NCBI GenBank assembly: GCA_024277755.1 | Contig: JAJRUN010000048.1 | Location: 1 to 41,268 of the forward strand | Direction of reading: 5' to 3' | DNA: 41,268 bases | DNA from: Gammaproteobacteria bacterium | GTDB taxonomy: Bacteria; Pseudomonadota; Gammaproteobacteria; Tenderiales; Tenderiaceae | Part shown: positions 27,992 through 36,665 of the stretch, piece by piece | Numbering within the stretch: position 1 is the first letter of the stretch | How the letters are laid out: each line of letters starts with the position of its first letter | Notes under the pieces: generated by a model | The model's database searches: none | Told to the model about the DNA's origin: nothing | What the model saw: the letters and a program-made list of their open reading frames with translations, nothing else | Position numbers and translations under genes: made by a program

Positions 27992-28754
27992 GACCGACTC
28001 TCCTCTTCCCTGGTTGAAATGATAGGACGCACTGATTCTTTTCCTGCGGCGTCATGAAGGTGCTTCTTTGGTAGTCCGTTTTTTTGCCCAGTTTGACCGC
28101 CTTGTCTGCCCACAGCGGGTTATAGGGCAGCAGGGTGGCGGCATCAATATTGTGGCTGGCGAGAAAACCGGCGATCCCCCGCAGATTCATCTCGCTGGTG
28201 GTAATGCCCGGAATCAAAGGCACACGGGGTATCACCGGCACGGAGGTTGATTCAATCAGTTTGCTTAAATTAGCCAGGATCAAACCATTACCCTGACCGG
28301 TGTGTTGACGGCTTTCAATATCATCAATCAACTTGAGATCGAAATAGATCAGGTCCAGCCAGGGCAGCAGCAACTCGCTAAAACGACGGTAGTTGAAAAA
28401 GCCGCTGGTCTCAATGGCGGTGTGAATGCCCTCTGCTTTCAGCGCCTTAAGCAACGAATGCACAAAGCCCATCTGCTGTGTGACCTCCCCACCGGACAGG
28501 GTCACGCCGCCGCCACTGGAATGGTAAAAGGGCTTATCGATCAACAAACGATAAAGCAAGTCGTCCAAACTGATCCAGTCACCCACTGTTTCTGCACTGT
28601 CGGCCCAGTGCTCTACGCGTCCCTCTTTGCCTTCAGGGTTTTGACACCAGCTGCATGACAACGGGCAGCCCTTGAAAAACACGGTGGTACGGATGCCAGG
28701 GCCATCCTCACTGCAGTCGCGTTTAATATCAAATATAAGCGCCCGTTGTTTCAT
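27981..28754 (-). CDS. Glycyl-radical enzyme activating enzyme (radical SAM)
   Basis: The 257-residue protein has the radical SAM cluster motif CxxxCxxC (Cys30, Cys34, Cys37 in GCPLSCSWCQNPEG). It also has the activase hallmark DGPGIRTTVFFKGC and the SGGE SAM-binding motif in VTLSGGEVTQQ. It should use S-adenosylmethionine to install the glycyl radical on the adjacent enzyme under anoxic conditions. Activases of GCxE-type enzymes usually carry an inserted two-cluster ferredoxin domain after the radical SAM motif. Here that insert is missing, so the architecture is nearer to PflA. The start ATG 28754 is two bases after the SCP2-like gene. Confidence 0.93.
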   Translation of the reverse strand: MKQRALIFDIKRDCSEDGPGIRTTVFFKGCPLSCSWCQNPEGKEGRVEHWADSAETVGDWISLDDLLYRLLIDKPFYHSSGGGVTLSGGEVTQQMGFVHSLLKALKAEGIHTAIETSGFFNYRRFSELLLPWLDLIYFDLKLIDDIESRQHTGQGNGLILANLSKLIESTSVPVIPRVPLIPGITTSEMNLRGIAGFLASHNIDAATLLPYNPLWADKAVKLGKKTDYQRSTFMTPQEKNQCVLSFQPGKRRVGHAN

Positions 28755-28756
28755 CG

Positions 28757-29398
28757 TTATGCCGCCTTAACCAAGCCCAGTTCGAGCTCGATGTTTTTAG
28801 CAATCGCTCCGAGCTTGAACAGGTGTCCCACATTGCCGCTAAGCTGGACGACGTTTTCCAGCAACAGGCCAACGATGTCCACATCTTCACGGCCAATCAG
28901 GCCAACGATGGAATCAATATCCTTAAAGCGAATCACCAGATCAACCTTGTCCGGATCACGTTCCAGCCGGGCGGCCCCGGCTTCATCCACCACCTCGGTC
29001 TCCACCACCTTGAGTGAGTTAATGGTTCGGCCAAAGGGGCTGTCAACAAACAATTCATCGGGTGCGGGACAAAAGCGCAGCCAGACATTCATGTTGTCGC
29101 CCGGCTTGCGGGTACGGAGTAAAAACCGGCCCTGATAAAATCGCTGGCCGTCAGCGGCATTCGGGTCTGTAAAAACAAAGTTCTCATCAAAAAAGGCCAG
29201 CGCCTTTTCTGATTGCTGCTTATCCAGCAGGCAGTCGCGCATCACGTAACCAAAACCGAGTTTGAGCAACACCGCCATGCCAGCAGCCAGCACTGGCCCG
29301 GCAATGCTGTCCACCAGTTCCGGCACCTGACGATCGCCTGCCCCCAGGCGCATCACCCGCTGGATATCTTGAGAGAAACATGGAAAACCTGCGTGCAT
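28757..29398 (-). CDS. SCP2-like (sterol carrier protein 2 fold) protein in the glycyl-radical operon
   Basis: The protein has 213 residues from ATG 29398 (MHAGFPCFSQDIQRV), which has AAGGAG eight bases upstream; a longer frame would overlap the glycyl-radical gene. The C-terminal half (about 115-210) resembles an SCP2 domain. It has a DLVIRFKDIDSIVGLIGRED strand-helix segment, then LLLENVVQLSGNVGHLFKLG, which fits the usual 'G-x-hydrophobic-G-(N/D)' region. SCP2 domains bind lipids or other hydrophobic ligands. The N-terminal half is unknown. It is sandwiched between the glycyl-radical enzyme and its activase, so it may present a hydrophobic substrate or product. This is inference from position and fold only. 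Confidence 0.65.
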   Translation of the reverse strand: MHAGFPCFSQDIQRVMRLGAGDRQVPELVDSIAGPVLAAGMAVLLKLGFGYVMRDCLLDKQQSEKALAFFDENFVFTDPNAADGQRFYQGRFLLRTRKPGDNMNVWLRFCPAPDELFVDSPFGRTINSLKVVETEVVDEAGAARLERDPDKVDLVIRFKDIDSIVGLIGREDVDIVGLLLENVVQLSGNVGHLFKLGAIAKNIELELGLVKAA

Positions 29399-29435
29399 GA
29401 TTAAGCTCCTTTCACTGTTTGCACATACCGACCAA

Positions 29436-32420
29436 TCAAATCGCCACCACGGTGTGCTGCTCAACCCCGTTTTCCAGTGCGAAGTTTGAACGGGCGATAA
29501 TCTCGGTGCGCATCTGCGGACTGAGGGTGACGAAGTAGGCGGAGTAACCCGCCACCCGAATCATCAAATCCTTGTACGGTGCCAGGGCCTGCTGCTCGGC
29601 CTCACTGGCATCTGTTTGTGCTGCAGCAGTGGCGGCCTTATCGGCGGCCATCAGATCGTTGATGGCCGACACACACAATTGCACCAGCACACCGTCATTG
29701 TCCATAAAGGCCTTCATGTAGCGGGCAAACAGCTCCGTGTCTTCGGCAAAGAATTCCTGATCGCGGGTGGTAAGGCTGAGGTTATAGGTGTAACCGTTCT
29801 GCACTGTGTCACCCTCAACCTCGGCCACCGACAGGATATGATCCAGCGCCATCACCGCATCGCCATTGCGCTTTACCACCCCGGCGCAAGGAGTGATGCC
29901 ACTGGCGAATGCTTCGCCTGCCTTGCGGCCATTGGGACTGGCTTTACTCAACATGCCAAAACCGGCGTGGTTGGTCATACTCCAGTAACCGGCCAGATAA
30001 CGGCCACCACGATGGCTGCGATATTTGTAGAACACCGCCTGAATCATGCGCGTCACCACGTGGGTGTAATGCACACCGAGACTGTTATCGTAAATGCCGC
30101 CCCTGGTCTGATCGACACCGGCACCATACTTGGGTGCCAGACGAATCATCTGTTTAATCGCCTGCATCCGCTCAGCAGATAAACCTGGCAACTGACGACT
30201 GTTTTGCTGGCCGCCAAACATACGCCGCAAACGGTTGAGCATATTCACCAGACGGCTCTCTTCCTGCCGGGGTTTAAAGCCTGAATCATCATAGTCCGCA
30301 GCCAGGGCCGCCAACAATTCCTGCGCCGTCATCTTGCCGCCCCCACTTTTACTATTAAAGACCAGTTCATCAATGACACAAAACGAATCAATCACATCAG
30401 CCACACCGATAATGGCCACCCCGGCGGAGTTGTATTTGGCACCACCGGCGGTGAGGTCACGAAACACCGCCCCCACCCCCCCCAGCCGGTTGGTCGGCCC
30501 CGTATAAAGCCCCGACAAAAACGGCACCTGTCGCATCTGTTCCATGGCCCGGCCAATATAGTTATTGCACATCACCGTATGGCGCGCCATTTCATCGAGC
30601 TGAAATCTGAAAGCGTCAATAAACTCGTCCATGGATGTCATTTCGACCAGCGGTTTTGTGGTGTAGTCAGGCTGACCATAAAACAGATTGGGGTCATCCC
30701 TGCCCACACCATCGCTGCGATGCTTACCGCCAAACAGGGCCAGTTCCAGCACCGCTGGCAACACCATCAATGTCGAGCCCGTATTGCCATAATGCTTGCC
30801 GGAGGAATTCTGTTCGATGCAACCGATGGAGGCATAGTCATGGGCATCGGCCAGTGCCTCTGCCTCGCTAATGCCTTCATGGGCAGCATAGAAGTTGGCC
30901 ATTGCCTGCACCACCGGCGCATCGCCATGAATGGCCGGTGTTGCCCTGGTGAGAATGTTCACCTGGCTAACCCGTTTCAGGTAAGGATCATAGACACCCT
31001 CGGGCAAGGGTTCGCCACTGGCGTCCCGATGATGGACCTCTTTGTGATAACGGGCGTGAACATTGGGGTCACGAATAGCAAGGATCTCGGTGGCCTTGAG
31101 GATGATGTAGGTCATATCGTTGACGGCATCCATCACCTGACCATTTTCGTATTTTGTTCCGCCCACGGTAAGCGCCTGATTGGAACCACTGCCGGCAAAC
31201 AGGGTCTCCGACCCTTCCGTCGACAATGGCACATGATCGGAGCAGCGCAGAAAAAAATGGCTGACCAGTTCCACTGCTTTTTCAACGTAGGCATCACGTT
31301 CAGCATCGCTGCCAAGCTGTTGCCAATCGCTTATGTAGTAATCATTCAGCAACTGATCGAGCCGTCCAATCGACAGACCAAAATTGGTGTTTTCCTGCAG
31401 CAACAGGTGATAACAGATCCAGATAGAGGTCAGTGCTTCGTGCAGGGTCTCGGCCGGTTGTGCCGGCACCTTGTTGCAGATGCGCGCCAACTCGATATTG
31501 CCAGCAGCGGCTGCCGCCTCAGCAAGATGTTGGGCATATACTTTGGCCCCGTCGAATACGCTGATCACACCTTCGAGAAATTCTTTCTGCTCGGCAGCAA
31601 TGGCATGACCATTTTTCAGATCGGCTTGAGCCTGCTTAATCAGGCCGTCCAGACCGTAGTCCAATACCCGTTCAAAATCGGGCACGGTGTGTGAAACACA
31701 GGTAGCCTTGTCTGAGAGAAAAAAGGCCACCCGTTCCATCAGTTCCAGCGCCTTGGGTGTTTCACCGGCACGGCTTTTTAATTCTGGATCGATGGAGTCG
31801 CCTTCAACCCGGTCACGATTGGGGTGTTGTTGACTGTCGTAATCGCTGTAACGTGCAACCTCTTGTGCCGGACGACGCTCAAGCCAATAGGGAAAGATTT
31901 CTTTGTTGAGTCGCTCTGCCACCTCGGGCCTGATCCTGAACGGGTTCTGTGCCCGTGTGGTCATGGTCTTCAATTCAGGCCAGATGCAGTAACCGATGGT
32001 ATCCATGTACACTACCGGGCCAACAAAGCTGGTGGTGGTCTGGCCGGGCAACAGGTCTGTATCACGCACCAGTGCAGTCTTATTGACGAAGACATGCTGC
32101 AAGGCTTTGGCACGACGCGTATAAGGTGACATGGCTTCGGCCTCAGGGGTACGCAGAAACTCAGTCAGCAAACGCGGCAGCTCATCACAAATCTCGGGCA
32201 GACCTTCTGCGGCAAACAACTTTTCACGCCACGCTTTAACCACCGGATATTGCTCAAGACTGATCTGGTTCAAGGCCAGATCCGTCAGCGTCTTGATCAG
32301 CTGCGGCGTCTCGTTGGGAATTGGAAACGTTGCGGTATTATCGCTCTCAGATTGCAGGGCATGCGTCTCTTGCGTGAGGCTGACACGTATGCCGCCAGTA
32401 TGTAATCGAGGATCATTCAT
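29436..32420 (-). CDS. Glycyl-radical enzyme of the PFL-like family, substrate unknown
   Basis: The 994-residue protein has a PFL/glycyl-radical barrel. The catalytic thiyl cysteine is Cys534 in ASIGCIEQN, and Glu536 completes the GCxE motif shared by glycerol dehydratase, choline TMA-lyase, hydroxyproline dehydratase and isethionate sulfolyase. Pyruvate formate-lyase has a Cys-Cys pair instead. The C-terminal radical loop is RVAGYSAYF, with the glycyl radical at Gly958. It has about 100-190 residues more than most diol dehydratases, including a 40-50 residue N-terminal extension. So a C-O, C-N or C-S bond cleavage is likely, but I cannot name the substrate. The start is ATG 32420. It follows the 812-residue gene and precedes the SCP2-like protein and the activase. 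Confidence 0.93.
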   Translation of the reverse strand: MNDPRLHTGGIRVSLTQETHALQSESDNTATFPIPNETPQLIKTLTDLALNQISLEQYPVVKAWREKLFAAEGLPEICDELPRLLTEFLRTPEAEAMSPYTRRAKALQHVFVNKTALVRDTDLLPGQTTTSFVGPVVYMDTIGYCIWPELKTMTTRAQNPFRIRPEVAERLNKEIFPYWLERRPAQEVARYSDYDSQQHPNRDRVEGDSIDPELKSRAGETPKALELMERVAFFLSDKATCVSHTVPDFERVLDYGLDGLIKQAQADLKNGHAIAAEQKEFLEGVISVFDGAKVYAQHLAEAAAAAGNIELARICNKVPAQPAETLHEALTSIWICYHLLLQENTNFGLSIGRLDQLLNDYYISDWQQLGSDAERDAYVEKAVELVSHFFLRCSDHVPLSTEGSETLFAGSGSNQALTVGGTKYENGQVMDAVNDMTYIILKATEILAIRDPNVHARYHKEVHHRDASGEPLPEGVYDPYLKRVSQVNILTRATPAIHGDAPVVQAMANFYAAHEGISEAEALADAHDYASIGCIEQNSSGKHYGNTGSTLMVLPAVLELALFGGKHRSDGVGRDDPNLFYGQPDYTTKPLVEMTSMDEFIDAFRFQLDEMARHTVMCNNYIGRAMEQMRQVPFLSGLYTGPTNRLGGVGAVFRDLTAGGAKYNSAGVAIIGVADVIDSFCVIDELVFNSKSGGGKMTAQELLAALAADYDDSGFKPRQEESRLVNMLNRLRRMFGGQQNSRQLPGLSAERMQAIKQMIRLAPKYGAGVDQTRGGIYDNSLGVHYTHVVTRMIQAVFYKYRSHRGGRYLAGYWSMTNHAGFGMLSKASPNGRKAGEAFASGITPCAGVVKRNGDAVMALDHILSVAEVEGDTVQNGYTYNLSLTTRDQEFFAEDTELFARYMKAFMDNDGVLVQLCVSAINDLMAADKAATAAAQTDASEAEQQALAPYKDLMIRVAGYSAYFVTLSPQMRTEIIARSNFALENGVEQHTVVAI

Positions 32421-32457
32421 GGTTGCTTGTGCTCCCTCCCTATTTGAATATTCATCC

Positions 32458-34896
32458 TTAATTCAGGGTGTCCAGTTTAATGGCCTGACGATGGCGCTCC
32501 CAGTCATCATCCAGCAACAGGAAATAGCCAAACAGCTGGTACTTGTATTCACCTGGGTCAACAGCAGAATGAAACGGTGCATCCAGCGCCGTCGCATAAA
32601 TTAACTGACCTAAAAACAGGCCGTCAGCAATCTCTACCAACTCATCCAGACAATAACCGATTGGCACCGGCCCGCCCATCATGGGAAAACGATAATGAAA
32701 CTGGAACACACGCTTGCTGGCTTCAGCGCTATTATTCATAGGCAAAATCGACGCTTGATCAGCCACACCAAGAAAGCTATACCCCTGACGCACAAACGGC
32801 GAACCACTCGCTGCCGATGCCTGTTGCAAAACAGGTTCAGGGATGCGGTAGTTCATATCTGCAATCCGCATCAGGGCATCGGCCACCACCACCCGTTTAT
32901 CCTGCAGGTTATACCCCATCACCCAGCGCCCGGCTGCCTCTTGTGTCCAGAAGGCCTTATCTTCTGCGCTCATGCCTTGATCCCAACTACAGCTTAAATG
33001 CTCGGCGAACCGGCCAGGCTTGCCCCAGTGGTCATTTTGATCGGCCTTCACCACCGCATAGTGAGGTGCACTGGCCAGATGGTATTTCAATTCACGCACC
33101 CGCTGCGGATAACGCTGGCGTAAATCAGGGCTCTCATCCAATAACATACTCAGTTTGCGTGGACTGATTTTTTCAAATGATTTTCCGGCCCAGGGAAAGA
33201 TGTATTTGCCAATGTTATGCCAGACCATGTTCATCACGTTGGGGCCGCGTAAGGCATCACCGGACAAGGCACTGGCCAGCACGCTGGGCATTAGCGATGC
33301 ATCTGATGCCGAGGCCTCGCGATCAGGGCAAAAGGTTTCGCTAAATCCCCAGTGCAGATTCAGGGTGGCGCCGTGGTAATAATCAAAGCCTTGTGTCTGT
33401 TCCGGTTCGCCATACCAATCGTGTTTTTCACTGCCATCGAGTCGCAGGTTATAACCGGGCTTGCCTGCGCCCTGAAACAGGCCGCTGTCTATGCCTGGCG
33501 CAACACCGCTACGAAACAAACGGTGCAACTGCTCAAAGTGTTTGAGATGATCTTCATATTTGCTTTGCGCTGAAATATCAGCACTGATGCGCTGCAACAT
33601 TTGCAACACCGATTCATCATCAGCCAGCATGTCAGAGACATTCGCATCGTCAGCCTGAGTAGACGGTTCACTGATCAGGGTGGTGAACTTTTGTCCCAGC
33701 GTCTCATCATCCTGCCAGCCGTTTAGCCAATCGCGTGCATCGCTTTCAACCGAGGCAACAGGCGCTGCTTTGCGGCCAAAGGTTTCGAAACCGGATTCCC
33801 CTTCTCGTGGCCGCAATTGCGGAAAGGCATCATCGGCATAGACCCGCTCGGCATAGGCCGGATCCATCATTAGAAAATAACCGTTGTTCTGATAACCGTA
33901 GTCAAGCGTATGCGTCTCACTATTCCCTGTGATGACACTGCGCAGTGATTCAAAGACAGAGCGTTTGTGCGGCGCATAGGGTTCACCCAGTTCAATATCT
34001 TTTTCACCCGGAATAAACGGCAGGTCGATCATGCCCAGACTGTAGTGTTTGGTGGCATAAACCAGCTGCCCCAGATAAATGCCTTCACCGATCTGCACCA
34101 GCTCATCCACCAGCAAGGTCATGGGAAAGACAGGGTTGAGATTGGGCCAGCGGTAGTTAAGCTGGTAGACCTGCTTGCCCTTCATCCCGGGCACAACAGA
34201 GGCGCCCATGTCAGCCAGATAGATACCACCTGTCTTGCTGTAGGGGATGGCCTTTTCTTTCTCAAGATTGCCCATTAGCAATTCACCGTCAAAACCGTCA
34301 GCGGTGCTGGATGTGGGGCGGTCTTTCAGTTTCCAGGCCTGCTCCAGCACGGGCAAGGCAATCCCTTGAAGCGCATTCGAACCGGGGGGCTGACGAAAGA
34401 AGTTTCTGCCGATGCGGCTGCTGAGCGGATCATAGGCCGCCATCTGTTCAGGATCATCATCACACTTGTCACGCACCACTGCTTCAGTGACCGGTTCAAA
34501 GGTCTTGCCCATCCACAGACCTGTATCAGCAAACGTGGCATTCCAGGCGGTGGCCATGGTTTCAATAGAGGCTAACAGCGAACGGCTTTTGCCAAACAGC
34601 CTGGCTGTCTGTCGAAAAAAATCACTGTCGCGAATGGCCACAGGAATACCAATCATCGGCCCATCCAATGGCACCGCCTTGCCACACATGAACAGAGTCT
34701 GGAGCTTGTCATGCACCAGCGGCCATTGCTCACGCTGGTGATTATCGGCAAGAACACGCTGATAACCCGCCAGCATGGCATGCAAGTCACCGGAAAAATC
34801 AGCTTGTAATATTTTTTGTAATCTTGATTCGAGCGCCTGACTCTCGTCAATCGAATCCGAGGGAAAATTTTCACTACTAAGCGTCAAACCATCCAT
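32458..34896 (-). CDS. 812-residue internally duplicated protein of unknown function
   Basis: I do not recognise this family with confidence. The two halves are homologous. DELVQIGEGIYLGQLVYAT (264-282) matches DELVEIADGLFLGQLIYAT (751-769). YRWPNLNPVFPM (248-259) matches YRFPMMGGPVPI (735-746), and GYFLMMD matches GYFLLLDDD. LQTLFMCGKAVPLDG (65-79) matches LHRLFRSGVAPGIDS (457-471). The W-x-GKxFE pair (128-134 and 569-575) and spacing around 'LF..G' recall the GXWXG/DUF4334 type, a weak lead to test. No signal peptide, membrane helix or metal-cluster motif is seen. It is the first gene of the glycyl-radical operon (37 bp before the enzyme gene), so it probably acts on the same substrate or assists the enzyme. 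Confidence 0.8.
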   Translation of the reverse strand: MDGLTLSSENFPSDSIDESQALESRLQKILQADFSGDLHAMLAGYQRVLADNHQREQWPLVHDKLQTLFMCGKAVPLDGPMIGIPVAIRDSDFFRQTARLFGKSRSLLASIETMATAWNATFADTGLWMGKTFEPVTEAVVRDKCDDDPEQMAAYDPLSSRIGRNFFRQPPGSNALQGIALPVLEQAWKLKDRPTSSTADGFDGELLMGNLEKEKAIPYSKTGGIYLADMGASVVPGMKGKQVYQLNYRWPNLNPVFPMTLLVDELVQIGEGIYLGQLVYATKHYSLGMIDLPFIPGEKDIELGEPYAPHKRSVFESLRSVITGNSETHTLDYGYQNNGYFLMMDPAYAERVYADDAFPQLRPREGESGFETFGRKAAPVASVESDARDWLNGWQDDETLGQKFTTLISEPSTQADDANVSDMLADDESVLQMLQRISADISAQSKYEDHLKHFEQLHRLFRSGVAPGIDSGLFQGAGKPGYNLRLDGSEKHDWYGEPEQTQGFDYYHGATLNLHWGFSETFCPDREASASDASLMPSVLASALSGDALRGPNVMNMVWHNIGKYIFPWAGKSFEKISPRKLSMLLDESPDLRQRYPQRVRELKYHLASAPHYAVVKADQNDHWGKPGRFAEHLSCSWDQGMSAEDKAFWTQEAAGRWVMGYNLQDKRVVVADALMRIADMNYRIPEPVLQQASAASGSPFVRQGYSFLGVADQASILPMNNSAEASKRVFQFHYRFPMMGGPVPIGYCLDELVEIADGLFLGQLIYATALDAPFHSAVDPGEYKYQLFGYFLLLDDDWERHRQAIKLDTLN

Positions 34897-35146
34897 GCTT
34901 CGCCCCTAGTATTAATTTTATTTAAGAATAAACAGTACTAAAAACGGCCTACAGCAACGCATAAAAACAGATAAACCACACGCCCAACAACCGCCACTGA
35001 ATCATTACACCGTATAAAAACTCTAGCCCACTTAGGCCCGCTTCGCCAGCACAGTAACGCGCCCTCGCAACACCTAAACCAACTGGCAAGACAGAGTAAT
35101 TTAGTGCACACTTATTGTTAGTAAAAACAACAGCAGCACTGATCTC

Positions 35147-35845
35147 ATGCAAATACTGATTATTGAAGATGACGAAGACCTGGCAGCCAGTCTCTGTGAT
35201 TATCTTGAGAACAATGGGCATCTCACAACAACAGCCGATGATGGCGCAACAGGTTTTCATCTGGCCGTCGCCAACGATTTTGACATCATCATCATGGACG
35301 TTGATCTGCCCTGCATGGATGGCCTGGCTGCCTGCAAAAAACTCCGTAATGAAGCCGATAAAGACACCCCTGTGCTGATGATTTCCAGCAGGGACGCACT
35401 AGAGGATAAACTGGCCGGTTTTGATAGCGGCGCAGATGATTACCTGATTAAACCTTTCGCTGTGCAGGAACTCCTGGCCCGGCTGACAGCGCTCAATAAA
35501 CGCTCACATGCTGTGGTCAATATCTGCACCGAACTTCAGGTGGGCGACCTGAGCTTTAGCACCAAAACCCTTAAAGCCACCCGTCAAGGTAAAACCATTA
35601 CCTTGACACCAACCAGCATCAAAATTCTGGAACTGCTCATGCGCAATTCGCCGTCAGTTGTCAGTCGCCAGAAAATCGAAGAACGATTGTGGCACGGCTC
35701 ACCGCCAGGCAGTGACGCCTTGCGTGTTCACATGCACACCCTGCGCAGCCTGATTGACCGTCCCTTTGATCAACCGCTGATTCACACCGTGCACGGCATT
35801 GGCTTTAAATTAGTACCTGCCATAAATTTCAAATACGAGACTTAG
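35147..35845 (+). CDS. OmpR/PhoB-family response regulator, orphan
   Basis: The 232-residue protein has a receiver domain (residues 1-118) with the acidic pair IEDDED, the phosphorylation site Asp51 in IIMDVDLPCMDG, the switch Ser in MISS and Lys101 in LIKPF. A winged-helix DNA-binding domain (about 128-228) follows, with LTPTSIKILELLM and RVHMHTLRSLIDRPF. No kinase gene is next to it; the only kinase in the window is the hybrid protein at 16.4-20.4 kb, which is far away. It is divergent from the glycyl-radical operon with 250 bp between the starts, so it might regulate that operon. That is inference only. Its stop overlaps the end of the DUF2059-like gene by four bases. Confidence 0.92.
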   Translation: MQILIIEDDEDLAASLCDYLENNGHLTTTADDGATGFHLAVANDFDIIIMDVDLPCMDGLAACKKLRNEADKDTPVLMISSRDALEDKLAGFDSGADDYLIKPFAVQELLARLTALNKRSHAVVNICTELQVGDLSFSTKTLKATRQGKTITLTPTSIKILELLMRNSPSVVSRQKIEERLWHGSPPGSDALRVHMHTLRSLIDRPFDQPLIHTVHGIGFKLVPAINFKYET

Positions 35846-36618
35846 GAAAACTCACCATCTAGCGCGCATTGGAGTCGCTCAACCCCCTGCTTATGTACGC
35901 CAGAAAAGACAGACTGAACAAACTCTGTTGTCTGCACCCCCTCAACAGTCTCATGCAACGAGATGTACTCTTCTAACTCGTTATCAGAAATATCTTTGTA
36001 CGCAAACAACATACTCATCCATACCTGCTGTTCCATATGTTTGCCGAGTTGCACCTTCATGTCTGAAGCGACCTGTTTCAGCTGATCTTCTGTTATTTTT
36101 TGCTCGGCCGCACTCAAGCCGCGCATGCCCCAGGTGATTGCCTGAAACAGTTCAACCTGCATATCAACAACAAATGAGCTGGAACGCTTCATTCTATCTA
36201 TTTGTTCTATCAAGCGCTTACGCTCCTCCTCTGGAGGAGTGGTTTTCAAACCGGCAAAAAACTTCTGCATTTACTGCATGGCTTGAGAAGATTTCGATGA
36301 CTCTTCCTTTTGGGCCATAAACACAATTTTCGGATGTTTCATAAAGTCGATCATTTGCCCCATTTTTTCTTCGTCGTAGCGCTCCGAAATAACTACCCTG
36401 ACATTCTCCTTTAGCACTAAAGGATCAAAAAAGCTGATGATAATTTTTTTGTATTTATCAAAAACACCCACCGGCATGGAGTTCCGGTCATTTTCGATAT
36501 TTCCAACAATCCCTGCCGAAAATCGTTCGACTTTTTCATCCAAGCTGGAAAGTGCCACAAACTCCTCAACGACATCCTTCTCCCCACCCACTAACATAGT
36601 GTTTTCTGCCAAACTCAT
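35842..36618 (-). pseudogene. DUF2059-like protein with an in-frame TAA at 36273-36271
   Basis: Two adjacent same-frame pieces separated by one TAA codon make a single recognisable protein. The first has about 115 residues from ATG 36618, preceded by AAGGAC. The second has 142 from an ATG that directly follows the TAA. The pattern resembles DUF2059: an early LDEKVERFS segment, RYDEEKMGQMIDFMKHP, a SSQAMQ-stop-MQKFFAGL join, and finally VWMSMLFAYKDISDNELEEYI, where the family reads through. The Met after the stop may allow reinitiation. It lies 48 bp after tolC in the secretion operon and has no Sec signal. Instead the N-terminus MSLAENTMLVGG looks like a short double-glycine leader. Family assignment is by memory and moderate. 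Coordinates include both pieces; a TTG start at 36678 is also open. Confidence 0.6.
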
Positions 36619-36665
36619 GTCCTTGCCCCTCTCCACATCATTATTATTAAAAATTAAAGCGTTGC

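Noticed and set aside
29616..31694. Long plus-strand open frames opposite the glycyl-radical gene
   Set aside because: They mirror the well-conserved enzyme on the other strand and show no family motifs.
34897..35146. FNR-type site before the glycyl-radical operon
   Set aside because: No TTGAT-N4-ATCAA match was found in the 250-bp spacer by eye.
34949..35260. 103-codon minus-strand open frame upstream of the glycyl-radical operon
   Set aside because: It overlaps the response-regulator start and has no recognisable features.
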